Assembly: GCA_024704765.1 (NCBI GenBank)
Contig: JAKMXF010000188.1
Location: forward strand, 367,015-431,014
From: Oopsacas minuta
Taxonomy: Eukaryota; Porifera; Hexactinellida; Lyssacinosida; Leucopsacidae
Reading direction: 5' to 3'
Length of the DNA stretch: 64,000 bases
The translations under genes were made by a program, and so were the position numbers. Within the stretch, counting starts at the first letter, position 1. Every line of letters begins with the position of its first letter. Below the pieces are notes generated by a model. That model saw only the letters and a list, made by a program, of their open reading frames with translations, did no database searches and had not been told where the DNA came from. Shown here piece after piece: positions 1 through 13,100 of this stretch.

Positions 1-1706
1 TAATACTCTAATGAAATCTCCAGGCCTCAAATTTGATTTCGAATTCAAAATATCTAATTTAACTATACGCATCCAGTTCTCTACAATGGCGTTACTATAA
101 TACGAATAATTATTTCCAACTGAAAGACTGTGGGGGCCTAATATAATACCACTCAATAATGGCAGAATGGGTAAGTAGTAAGTTAAAATATATTCTATAA
201 GGCTAGGATAATAGCAAGGATTCGAATCAAATGTTTTGGTGTGATTATTGTTGATAGTATTTTCACATTGTTTACTTATATATGCAAAATGTTTGCCAAA
301 GGGAGATCTGTCTCTTAGGGTCTTACCATCCTTAATATCGATGGGATCACTGTCACTATCCTCATCGTATAAACTTTCATTTGTATCATCTAAATCAGAA
401 TAACTGTTACTAATCAGTGGCGGCGGACGGGGGGGGGGCGAACGTGCGGTCGCCTCCCCTCCCGTCACAGAAAATATCCCAAAGATTTGATTATAGACTT
501 ACTACTATTGGGTCAAATGAAGCCCGCTATCTGGGATTTGTAACCAATTCTATTTAATGAATAACATTGTATTACTATTGCTTTTCATGTTAGTATTGAA
601 GACTTAGTATAAGCGAGTAAACATAACAAAGTAGTCCTGTATAAATTATTATAACAATCAATTTTAATCAGTTTTGTTGCTGCCATTAGAAGAATTATTA
701 TACGATGAAGCGCAAACTTCGTGACTTTTACGATCCACAGCCTGTAGGCATCTAATCACCAACGCCGAGACTGCAGAAACAGAAATTACCGAAATGGTAG
801 CCACAGGAATCACAACCCCACGATGACTGATGGAAGTGCAACCACGAATGACATTGGAACTGTTATTGGAAAAACTGCCGAGCTATCCGATCGTGATAGA
901 CTGAATCTGTTTAACAACGCGTTTGTGCCCAGCATTGGTTTTGATTGGCCTTATCAAAACAGGACAAGCAAAGGAAAGGTCGAAAAACTTGAGTATTGGT
1001 CACAGTTCCTATACACATAAACCTACTTGAGTTCAATTTTTGATATACTATAATATGTAGACAGTCTAGCACTGATACAATATTCCTAACGAGTATCCTC
1101 TCAATCCAAAATGTGAGTGGATGATTTACTCTACACCCTAGGCGTGAATTAGTAAACAATTAAATCCCTATGTATTGGCAACCACTTTGACCGCCCCCCC
1201 TTAAAGAAATTCCTAGCGCCGCCACTGTTACTAATATAATGCTCTAATGTTTTAATATTGGTTAATACATGTTCATTCATATATTTACTCTTAAACACAT
1301 AACACAAGGAAGTAAACACACAACTTATTTGAGTAATATTAGTACAACGCACCAGATATCCAAAAGAATACAAAAACAACTTTCTCACTTCTTTATTTAA
1401 CTTAAATTTCCTATTAATGTGAAAGCCAATACCATGCCTTATATGGGCAGAACATAAATGGAGAATCAATTTTAATTCTAGTTCCTGATTGGCAGAATTT
1501 GTATCTACTCTATTCCAACATTTATCAAGATATGTATCGATGTCACATTTAAGAAAAGCATTACACACGCTATGAATTAACGCCCAGCTGAAATCTATCT
1601 CAACTTGTCCTATGTTAATATTATAACCTAATATTTTCTTTGCATCAAGATGCCATTTGTGTAGAAAATAACTAATCTCAGCGCTAGTATGACCAGAACT
1701 GATCAT
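1..1706 (-). pseudogene. Transposase-like ORF split by a hAT insertion
   Basis: On the minus strand an ORF begins at 1706 and stays open to the insertion at 1227. If the 813-bp insertion (415-1227) and one copy of its 8-bp target duplication are ignored, the same frame continues without a stop from 406 to the window edge, so the 3' end lies outside. The downstream half has an Asp/Ser-rich stretch followed by a motif around NAIVENW and RPGDF, which resembles the C-terminal part of uncharacterised DNA-transposase-like proteins seen repeatedly in invertebrate genomes. I cannot name the family. The upstream half is Cys/His-containing and helical in composition. It could instead be a cellular gene; the repeated-element context makes a transposon origin more likely. 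Confidence 0.45.
415..1227. mobile_element. Non-autonomous hAT-type element with 8-bp TSD
   Basis: The segment starts with CAGTGGCGGCG and ends with its exact reverse complement (11-bp perfect terminal inverted repeats). It is flanked on both sides by the 8-bp direct repeat TTACTAAT (407-414 and 1228-1235). Eight-base duplications and CAGTGG-type ends are hallmarks of the hAT superfamily. The interior has a run of G near the left end and a run of C near the right end but no long ORF, so it is a deletion derivative or MITE mobilised in trans. Confidence 0.85.
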
Positions 1707-2740
1707 CTCTGCCAGAGGTATGGATGATCAGTTCTTTTTGGTATGTCGAGATGCTGACATAGATTTGATAACAATAACAGTGTTAGAATAAGATTTGGTT
1801 ACCTGTATACATGTGTGAAATATAAAGCTATTTGTTCGTGTCACGAAATGTCCGGTCACGGATAGTTGTTTTCGAAAAATATGTCCGAGTCGAAAAATCT
1901 GTTCGGACTAATAATAGATTTTTTAGTAATGGCATTTTGGATTTGAATTATATTTACGCTGATGATAGTGATTAAATTTTCAACTAACTGTACACGTGTT
2001 TTCAAAGGATATTTTACCCTTCCTCCCTCCCCACTTCACACAAATTTTCTAAATCAATGTTCCCGAAGTCATTGGAGTATGTTTCTTGCTTTTCCAGTAG
2101 TATATCGATAACAGTATGATCTAAGACTTTGGTAACATAGTCAATAGCTTCTTGGCTCCAATATGTTGCCTTCTCTATATTCGTCTGGAAAAGGGTACAT
2201 GGGGAATATTACTTCCTTTGCTTTTAAATACCACGAGATTAACATTTCACTGATTTCTAATTAGAGGTATGATATGTGGTTAGGTAAGATTCTGACATCG
2301 GGGAATGTGAAATTTTTCCAATCCCCAAATTCGCGCATTGGCAAGTAAATTTGCTCTATCAAGATCGAATTCATTTTTGAGAGACATTTTCTGTAACTAT
2401 GCTGTTAATATTTGATCCTTCATCGCAATTACATGAATTAATATATCCTCTCCTTTACATATTGTAGTGTCCATCACCTCTACTTGCAAACAATTTCCGA
2501 ATACACTATCTTCATCAATTATTACTTATCTTCACTGTGATGCTTAATGCTAGGGGAAACCAGATTTGTGTTTAGATTATCATGATTTCGCTCCTTCCAG
2601 GGTTTAATCTAGAAATAATAATTTTAATATTTTAACAGATGCATAAGTAAATTAAAAATTCACTGATTTTATTTCATTTATTGTTAATGTTTAAGCTAAT
2701 GTTACGATTAATTAACACAAACTTACTTTTGAAAGTTTAA
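1707..2740. other. Intergenic, no gene recognised
   Basis: AT-rich sequence without a convincing ORF or repeat structure. Short ORFs here have no recognisable motif. Confidence 0.4.
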
Positions 2741-2779
2741 AGCGGGTTTGTTTCCTATCATTCTCCACTACGACTGAAT

Positions 2780-3740
2780 TATGGTTCACCTTGGAGATAA
2801 GAAAAGGACCCACCCTGTGATTTTGTATTTTTTTTTCTCCTATGATTCACAACAAGTACGCTATCGTCAACTTCCTATTTACTGTTTAGTATGTGCAGTT
2901 GGATTTAACCTTTGGTGGTGTTGCTTTTCCATTTTGATTTTCTACTTCAGAAGGTTTTTGATAGCATTTTCGAATACAATTTCCTTGATTTCATACACTT
3001 TATTATGAAATTCCAACAGCTGTTCATCATCATCATCCCAATGATCATCGCTTTCATTTTCTTCACAACCTAAAACTTCTTTTTTGAATAAATCAGCGGC
3101 TTCGTTTGGCAAGCGTGCCTTTCTGAAGCCGTGCATGAGTTCGAAGGCGGAATATCCAGTTGGATGTTCACGAGGTCGTATATTGAGTGAAGTGTGATAT
3201 CAGGTTTTCAACCCATTTGTCATGTTGTCCTGCAATGATTTATCAAGCATGCCCTGATAACTTTGTGATATTATTCGGTTAGCCCATTTGTTGTGCGCTA
3301 TAAGGAGCTGTAAATATTAAACGGCAGTTATATTCTGATTGTAAATACTCATTAGTTGGCTCCTAAATTCACCCCATTGTCACTAATGATCTGGACTGGG
3401 GCTCCCTTGAAACAATAAATTGAAAATATACCTCTTGAGATTTCATTCGTTGCCTTGCTTTTAAGTCGTCTGGTTAATACCCATTTTGTGAAGTGGTCAA
3501 CCATGGTTAGAATGTACTGATACCCTTGAGATGGAATGTGTGGACCAGTTAAATCCATTCCTATTTCGTACTAAGGTCGAGTTATTACCGGCATAGGCTG
3601 AAGTAGTTGGTTTGGTCCCTTCAATGATCAATGATTGTGCATTCCTCTAACATTCTTCGCAGTTTTCACGTACTCTCGTATTGTCTTAACATAACTTGGC
3701 CAGTAGTATCGACCTTTAGCTAAAGCTTGTGTATTCTGCA
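2780..3740 (-). pseudogene. Ty3/gypsy retrotransposon integrase remnant
   Basis: Read on the minus strand, fragments in more than one frame match the order of a Ty3/gypsy integrase. Around 3740-3600 is a decayed zinc-binding region. At 3558-3352 lies the start of the catalytic core, with MDLTGP, the first catalytic Asp in TMVDHFTKW and the second Asp in ISDNG. Near 3160-3060 is the FELMHG-type segment that follows the core in this family. Stops and frame changes separate the pieces and the third catalytic residue was not located. No LTRs were found. An inactive, internally damaged copy. Confidence 0.75.
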
Positions 3741-4799
3741 CATTGATGTAAACTGTGTATCTGACATGATATTTGGAAGATCATATTCTTTAATTATCAA
3801 TGGTTGTGACTCTCCAATTTTGAAATAGAGTTTATCACTCTTGACAACGTAGTTTTTTTGATATCCTCTGTAGTTGATATACTACAATTACGACAGGTAG
3901 AGATGAGAATACCAAGAATCAACTAAACTACAGGGTACTGGTCTCTAATTTGCATTACTATAGCCTCAAATGAATTGTACACAAACTTTTACGTCAGCAA
4001 TGTTCGGCTAAGTAGGTATCCAATAGGTCTGGATTAGTAATAGTGTTATTTCTTATTCTCTTTCTAATATGCCCATACACCTTCAATTGTCTGTGTATGT
4101 GCACCTGTTTTCGGGTCAACAAAGTTTTCACTATAATTTACAGTCAAGTGAGGGAAAGTTCCAGGGTTAATTAGACTATTGATCAGAAATTATAGTAGTC
4201 ATAGTTAGAATATAGGCGTTTATTAGTGGAATCAGAGTTACAGCTGAACGTTCTCCAACTGGAACTATGAAAATATCTTTGGTCCCTCCAGCCACCCCCA
4301 AATACCCACTGACCGGAAATTTGTCTCTCTGCGACAATTACAACTAGTATTGTGAATATAATAAGAAATACCAATAAGTTTAGCTAAACATAACAACCAC
4401 CTAAAATTGCTTCTAACTAGAATACTAACTACAAATACTAAAGTTGCCATAAATATAAGAACGTCACATCTCGTCTATCTCGACAATTTCTCCATGCCTA
4501 CCTACTGGCTGAGGATTTGCCAAAACTTCTCTGCACAAAGAAACCTCATGAAGTTCTTCCAATCAGTGATTGTTACTGTTGACCTTCCCAGATTCTCTAC
4601 CACTGCGTCTGTACTACTGATCTCCTTTGCCCAAAGATATACAAATTCTAACATCATTTAATGCCAAATTAGAGGCTTCGAAGAAGGACCTATTCTAAGA
4701 GATGCAACCTTTTGTCAGTTCCTCTCCGGACACCTCCAAATTCGGTCTGCTGCCACGCCTGAAAATTACCTGGTACCATAACCAAGCCACACTTGCAAA

Positions 4800-5682
4800 C
4801 AGGGCCGTCGAGAGCGCGAGCGGGCCCCGGGTCATAATTTTGGATGCGGGGGCCTCTCTGATATTTTGTTCCGTTATCGTGAAGTGAATAAACTAAACGC
4901 AAACTATCGCATTCGTATTATATATATATTAAAAAAAATAAAATCCTATTTACTCCTATATTTTATGAATTTTCAAGTTGCCTATAGCTATATAGCTATA
5001 TAGCTATAGAGTTTATGATGTTAAGTAATAGAAATGAAAATATTACTACAAAGCTAATAGTTCAAGAGTTATTGTAGTTAAGAACAGAAAAATACAAAAA
5101 TTTACAGTCAGTGTAATTAACAGAAAGCTTTGCGTGCCTTCTTCATAGCAAATTATTGATTATGTCTTGAAAGTCAATACGATTTGCAAGTTCAGCCTCG
5201 ATGCTCAATATTGCGAGATCGTTCAGTCTTCCCTGACTCATAGTGCTTCTCAGAAAGTTCTTGATAAGTTTCAACTTACTAAACGAACGTTCGGAGGAAG
5301 CAACGGTAAGAGGCAATGTGCAGAACATCCTCAATGCAGTACAGACATTGCAAAATATTTCATCTAACTTAAATTTTCTTATAGTGTCAAAAGATTTAGA
5401 GGACCCAAAGATTCATTTCCAAAATTAGCAATATGGATGGCTTTAAGATGAATCACCTCTTCTCCCAAATCGTTTTGGGAAATATCATCAGGATACTTCT
5501 TCCAAAGACTGGGTTTCTAGGAAGGATTAAATAACAAAGGTATTACTCTGCCCAGCGATGTCTTTATTTTCCCCTTTACTTGTCTACTTAATGCAGCCAA
5601 TAAAGCCCATGCATACTTTCACAGACAGAATTTCTCGGGCCCCGGGGTAATTACTCCGCCTACCCCCCTCTCAACGGCCCTG
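4800..5682 (-). mobile_element. hAT element with decayed transposase C-terminus
   Basis: The ends are CAGGGCCGT and its reverse complement (4800 onward and up to 5682), with GC-rich subterminal sequence. Near-identical 8-bp flanks, CTTGCAAA (4792-4799) and CTTGCAGA (5683-5690), are the expected hAT target duplication with one mismatch. Inside, on the minus strand at 5334-5143, a 63-residue ORF shows the hAT C-terminal dimerisation motif (SSERSFSKLK, then LRSTMSQGRL and a LAILSIE helix). Upstream on that strand the homologous frame is broken by several stops. Element length (883 bp) is far below an autonomous hAT, so most of the transposase has been deleted. Confidence 0.85.
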
Positions 5683-5690
5683 CTTGCAGA

Positions 5691-7175
5691 ACAATCCCCT
5701 TGCCAACAAGCCGTTATCTTGAAGCCAAATAATATAATTGTCAGCATCAAAACAAGCATAAGTCCAATTTTTTGGATTTCTGCGTTAGTCCGAATGTGAC
5801 AAATGTATTAATCAAGATTCGTATGCGTTTCTATGTATTAGATCAAATTTGAGTTGTTCTCGTTAGTGTCTGGCTGAAGTATGAATTTGTTCTATTGAAG
5901 TTTGTTAAGAACATTACTTGTATTGCTGATTTTGTGTATTTGCACTTTTATGGGTGGCTTTTGCGTCGAATTAGTGTCTACTTTGTTCTGGATGTTTTAT
6001 GGTGAATTTTTGACCGATATATACTTGGTAAATGGGATTTTGATCTGATACATTCAATTTATTAATTTTTGGAATCTTAGACACTCAAGCATCGATGTAC
6101 AGCTATTCTTGTCACATAGTAGGAGGAGTGGAATATTGTGCAGTTTACTAAAGTTGTTTAGATGTTTAGGTGTTTAGTTGTTTATGTTTAGATAACATGA
6201 TAACTTGTTACATAATTTTATTAATACTATTTAGTGGATACAAATTTAGTTAGCTAATACATTAGTCATCTGAGGAGTCTTCAGGATATCGTCTGGTAAA
6301 CCCGTTGAAAAATTAATTGTGAAAATTGGATAGCATTCTGTAAATAAGATTCCAAAAGCTCTGCGCTTATTAAGGAAAATCGAATTATAAATAACAACAT
6401 ATCCCTTTTTGAAACCAGTTATGAGGGGGGTGTTTGAACACCCAAATCCCCCCTGCATACACCACCTTAGAATAAAGCTATTGATTATTATAATAATAAA
6501 TATAAACATACAAATATGTATTGTTGCTCAGTTCTAAAGATAAATATCAAGTAATTAACAACAATTGTGTTATACCTCCCTGTGTCTCGCTTTTTCACCG
6601 TTTTGCAATACAAAAAGAATGGGGTTGACACACTTCGCGTACTCCCCCCTCCCCTAGTAGCGTTACATAACGTTTGAACGACCCCTTTAGAACAACACAA
6701 TTCCTGTACTACATTTATATTCTCAACATTTAAATCATGTCTAATGTATTACGAAGTCGTATAATCTGTCTGATAGACAAAAATGTCAGGTTTATCTGAG
6801 ATTTCGCACGTCTACCAAATGGTAGGCTTCTTTACTGAAACATCCTCTGATCTGTTTGAAACCAGCTAGTATATCTTTCTAATTTTATTATGATTTTCGT
6901 TAGTGTCATACTTTCATTTATTTAGCTGAATTTTCCTGGTTTGTACATAGAGTCCATTTCATCAAATTGCATACAGCCTTGACAATACATTTGTCTATAG
7001 GCATATGTTGTATTTAGAAAGTTACCATTGTCTAATTAGATGGTCTCTAGTCAACTTTATAATTCTGTTAGCTTGTATACCCAAGCTAGAATACTATTTA
7101 TTAACTTTCTAGTTTAATATTTAGCTACACACTTTTCTATTTTCTGTAGTACTCAATAGAACACATCATATTTTG
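5691..7175. other. Upstream region of the APP-like gene
   Basis: About 1.5 kb of AT-rich sequence with no supported gene. It would contain the promoter and 5' UTR of the gene starting at 7176, but I see no element that I can name with confidence. Confidence 0.35.
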
Positions 7176-10100
7176 ATGAAGATTTCTTTCCAGGTACATA
7201 ATAATATTTAGTTCTCAAATGTTTTTATGTATTTAGCGTTATACTAATATTTATTTGTTATTTTATTTTTGTAGATAATATTGCTATTGGGAATATCACT
7301 TGGTAAGTAGAGAGGTATCGATTTTTGGTTTCCAAATTACTGGGCCACATAGGTGCAACAATCTCCGGGTTTGGGTAGACGAAGACGACATCAAGCCCGC
7401 CCGTCTTATGCATTTTTATTATTGTTGGAGCTTAATTTGGTGGGGACGTGACCACCCAAAATAGCTCCTGTTTCGCCTATGTTATTTATAGAATTTCCAT
7501 GAATTATTATCCCGGCTCATTATGTTTAATTCTTTATACATCTCTAGGCTCTCTTGCCAACGCTGATATTTGTACTGCGGATTGGTTATTAGAGGATTAC
7601 CTAAGTGATAGTTGTTATTCCTGCAAAGATGATAATGAATTACTGAGCTGGTGCACTAGTTACCTGTAAGTTTACTTAATAAATGAGTATCCAAGTTCAA
7701 ATTATAATTATTGCTCATTTTTTAAAGATTCTGTATACATTATTAGTTATCTCTAACTGGGTAGGAGAGAACAACCTAAATATGTTAATTTTGTGTCTAT
7801 AGAAATGGCGACAATATTCCTCCTATCAAGTGTTGTGAAGGGTACGGATATGACTATCAAGATATCATGCCTACAGAAGGTTCTACAAACCTGGGCTCTG
7901 ACTACCAAGATATCATGCCTACAGAAGGTTCTACAAACCTGGGCTCTGACTACCAAGATATCATGCCTACAGAAGGTTCTACAAACCTGGGCTCTGACTA
8001 CAGAGATATCATGCCTATAGAAGGTTCTACAGATGATGACATAGTCTATGATTTCGGATATGAATACTCTGATATAGAAGATGATGAGAGCTTCCCTTAT
8101 GATTTTGAAGATTATGAGTATTATGATAGTGATAGTGATAGTGACAGTGATAGTGATGACGAGTCCTTTATAGGATTTGATCTCATGGATGATGAGCTAG
8201 CAGGCCCTATTACTAATGAAGTATTGTTACCACTGTAAGTTTATTATTATGTTATCTAAGTGCTGCTTTTCTGGTATATACCGTCAGGGTCACTTGATGT
8301 GAACCAAGTCTGTGGTCCCTATAAATTTTTCCCAAATAGGATTTGTATTAATATTTTGTGAAGTCTCTTTATTATGAATAATATAGCCGTTGCCTGATTG
8401 CCATGGCACTACTCATTACGCTATAACAGGTCGCCGGGCTGAGGCCTAAAATACTTCTTAAGTAGGAATAAGACCTAAAACATTCTGAACTGCTATCCAA
8501 ATACTGTACTGAAATGTTCATATTCTCCGCTAAGGCCAATCTAGTTAGATAATCCAAGAAAATATCCATTCCATAACATCCTTATTGAGTTATAAAGACT
8601 TTCAGCAAAACGTTGGGACCTCAAGGAAAGTTTTGGCCAACTCCCAGGCTCCAGATCCAACGCTAATGCCATGGAAAGTCATCAATAAATTCAAAAGAGT
8701 ACAAATACGAGATACCACATAATGTGTAAAATATATCTATTCAATGGATATTAGTTTTAGGCCTTATTCCTACTTCAACTTTGGGTCTTATTCCGCATCC
8801 CCCTACAACCTATTCATATCTCTGTACGCTATTGAATATAGTTATTGTATAGTTGACTCTCCCGGCTATATGATGTTTGTTGTGTCTTGTTATCATTTAT
8901 TAGTAATCTTTTATCATAATCTATTCTCACTCATTATTTGTATTTTTCGGGTGAGAATACCACACAATGCTTTATCAGATCAATCTTTATACTTCTGCTT
9001 GTAGAAATTTGTTCTATGGTAACCCAGCCATTGTCATACCAAAATAGTAGAAATATATGAATATAATCTGAGTAATCCTTTGCCATATGTAATAGGTAAT
9101 GATTCCCTCTCTCCTTTTAATAATGTCAATTCCATACTTATAGTATTCATAAACATTTTGTACTATGTATAAAATTTTACACATATTATATAGCATAATC
9201 TCATGGATACAAGTAAATACCTTCATGTTAATAATAATTAGACATATCATAATTCCCTACATAGCTCAGTAGTTATAACTAATTTGATTTATTAATTAAT
9301 GACTGCCTCCTGTCATTCTTACAGAATACTTGTAATTCCTAAGATTGCTTCATATGTTAAGCATGGTATTCTCATAATTATAGATTAATTATAATATGCT
9401 ATTAAGCTAATACAGTAGAACATCTATAAGTTCAAATGTAAATGCGCTTCAACCAGATTTTTTAGCCAATATGTATAGCCACTTCCTCCAACGGACGACT
9501 GTTTTTTAACAAAATTTATAAGAAATTTCTTCACAGAAACCCAAAGATTTCAAATCATCATAGCGATAAATACATGTTTTTCTAAATTTAGCACAAAAAT
9601 TGATAATTATGAAGATTATTCGTAGAATTCCTACTTATAGAGTAAGTATCAATGGTATGAGGCATAATTTTCTCCAAAGTATCCCCATTCTCCGCTTAAA
9701 GAGGTTCTTTTCTATGGAAATGAATATAGGTGGACGAAAAATGCCCCTGCTTATAGAGGTTCCCCATTTATAGAGATTGCACTGTACTCAGTATATATTA
9801 GATAATAAATAATACATACGTGTTCTTTCTTTGTTTGGATTTAGCGTATACAGGTGCTTTCAGTGCTTAAATATTGATTAACCATAATATAAACTCTCCT
9901 TAGATTGTGACACTACCAAAATTATAAATAATATTCCAATAATGTTTTTTTCTTAGAAATACAATAGAAAGTTAATTTAATTCTACATAAATACCTTAGT
10001 AATTATCAAAGTTAGGTATGATTAAATATCCGAATTCCAAAGTTCAAGCTAGTCGGTGAAATAGGATATTTTTACGAGAATCACTATTAATACAAGTTCA

Positions 10101-13100
10101 CTGTATTTACATTATTTTGGAGGTGTAACACTTATTCAGGTTCAGAAACATTATTGGTTTATTTCATTCGAATAAATATTTCAACCAAAAGTTGAAAATA
10201 TTGTCAAAACGTATTCATTACTAGAGGGGCAGTTGCATAACTATACCAAGGAGAGGGTGGAGTAAATTGAGACAGTTCCATCTTTATTGCATTTTGAATA
10301 GTTGCAACCTCTAGAACAATGTCATCTAATTTTTTGAATAGATTGTGGTTTGTTTATAAATGAAGCCTACAAAGAAAGATTCGTACTGTTCAGCATCAAT
10401 TTCTTATTCTGCTTCTGGATTCATGATCTTCTAACTTCTCATTAAGAATCCGTAATTTCGAGCTCATCTGGATGAAAATATAAAACATTCACAACTTAAT
10501 CAGGAATACATTACTTAGAACTACGTATACAGGTTCTAAGTTACTTTATAATCAATCATAGACTGAAATGACCGAATTTAGGTAGAAATTTGAATGATTC
10601 ATAACAGGAATAAGTAGTTACTAATGATATGGCATATTAATGTGAATAGTTGTCTATAATTATATGATTTCTCACCCTGGATGCAACCTTGTACGTATTC
10701 TGATAAATATTCACTAACTCTAGCAGCTGTATTCACAAAAGTTACGCACTAAGCTCGAAATCAACTTTCTTGTGAATAAGGTAGCTTAACACTACACATA
10801 ACGAATATATCACATTACTTTCACAATGTTTCATCCCCAATTATATTTTCAGTTTTATTCAACCCCTCATATTTCCTGAATATTTATCTTAATGTTATAT
10901 ATAGACCTAGTGCTCTTGAGGAAATTGATTCTATCACAATTACAACTCCTAGTCTGGTAGATTTCACAGCTTCCCCTGACTGCTTCCTAGCTAGCATCCT
11001 AGGTAACAACTATGTAGACTCTTATCAGAATGCTAAGCAGAAATGTAATAGTGATTTGAAGGAACAGCTGAGGCTAGAGTTTAACTCTCTCCTTGAACAA
11101 GTTTCTGAGACTAAAGGCAACTTTAAAACTTTCTTACAGCAATACTCCGACGAACTAACGGAAGATGAGATACAAGGTATGTTATCTTATAATTAGAATA
11201 TTTCCAATTAAATATACGAAGGGCACTCGAAAAGTTTTGACGTTGACCGACATATCAGATAGTAATCATAAATTTGACTATTACATTTTTTCAAAATACT
11301 CTCCCTGACAATCTATACATTTTTTCATTTTGGTAAACCAATTATCAAAACATTTTTTCCACTCTTCTTTGGGTATGTCTCCGATCGCTTGGAAAAGTGC
11401 CCCTCTCAACTCCTCATTAGTCGAAAATCTCCTCCCACGTAATTGATCTTTGAGTCTAGGGAACAACCAGAGTCGCAAGGGGCTAAATCAGGACTGTAGG
11501 GTGGGTAAGGTAATGTTTTGAGTCCAGAATTTTCCAAAAACTCACGAGTTCTGAATGCCGTATGCGATGATGCATTATCATGATGAAGAAGAATTCCTCT
11601 AATGCCTGTCTTCTCCCGCTGTGACTCAATTGCTGTGATGACTTTGGGTAGGCACACTGTAGTGTACCAGTCGGCAGTAACAGTCTTTCTATCCTCGAGA
11701 GCAACAGCTTCGACAAACCCACTAGATCTGAAAAAAATCGCCCACATTTGTTTCCCAACAGATCTAGCCCTCCGCACTTTGGTTGGAGGTGGGGCATCTT
11801 CTTCAACCCACTCCTTTGACATTCGCTTTGTTTCTGGATCATAACGGTATATCCATGTCTCATCACCTGTAAGGATCTCAGAAACAGCTCTTGAACTTCC
11901 ATTAGCAAACCTTTTGAGCATAATCTTTGCAAAAGTCTATGCGGGATATTCTTTGCTGTAAGTTCAAAGAATGGGGGATCCATCGGGCACACAACTTCCT
12001 GACACAAAGCTCTTTGTGCAAAATGATATTAATTGTCCCCGATGATAACTCGGTTTCATACTCTAACTGAGCGTACGTAATATGAGGATCTTTAGTAGTT
12101 AGATCTAGCATTTCGTTAACATTTTCTTCATTATGTGAAATATTCGGTCTTCCTGAACGAGGGGCATCTTCAAGAACAAAGTTTCCGTGAATAAATTCCC
12201 TGTACCATCGTTCAACTGTACTTAGAGAAGGAGCTAGATCCGGGAAATGTTCCTGTAAAGATTCATAGATTTTTACTCTTGTCTTCTGTTGTTTGAATAA
12301 GATCAAAATCATTGCTCGAAAATCACGTTTTGTGAGATCTGAGTTAGATTGAGATATTTTAGAAGCCATGAATACTAAAATTATCTAATTTATGAAAGTA
12401 GAAGAGATAAATGAATGAAAGTTTCAAAGTAAAGTAATAAAATATGTCTGAAAAGATGGATGCGGAAAAATATCCGACAGATTAATAGTTTCATATCAAA
12501 CGGCAAAACTTTTCGAGTGCCCCTCGTACATGACATCATTTATACGAATGTCACCACTGTACAGAACCACGTTACCCCGAATTAAGGGAATTGTTAAACT
12601 TGTTTGAATGCTATATGCGAGCAACCGGCTTACCCCTGTTATTTTAGCAATTTTGTTTGTTGACTAAAAGTGAGTCTATCTATTAATTATTTAATACAAT
12701 TATATCTGATAATAAACTGCCAATAGAAATAGTATTAGTCAACCGCTCAGCTTCGTTATACTGTCATTTTAGAGAACTTAGCCGAATCCTTTTTAATGGA
12801 TTATATGGAAGAAAATTTCGGTTATCAGAGACAAGCACACCCACTTCTTACCCCAGAGTACGTCTTAAGCTTAAAACTTACTACACCTTTGTTGTATTTA
12901 ACTTACCATTACTGATTATCACATCTATATTGTATAGAAGTAAAAGCTCAGATGGCAGACCTTGACAGACAGGTGATTGAGCGTACTCAACGCATGAGAG
13001 ATCAGCTAATGAATCCTAACTGCACCAAGTACACTAATCTAGAGAAAGATAGATCTATTATATCAGCTGCTGAGGCATATGAGAGAGTACTGGATGTGGA

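Noticed and set aside
11602-11844. Plus-strand ORF of 80 codons
   Set aside because: Shadow of the mariner transposase on the other strand.
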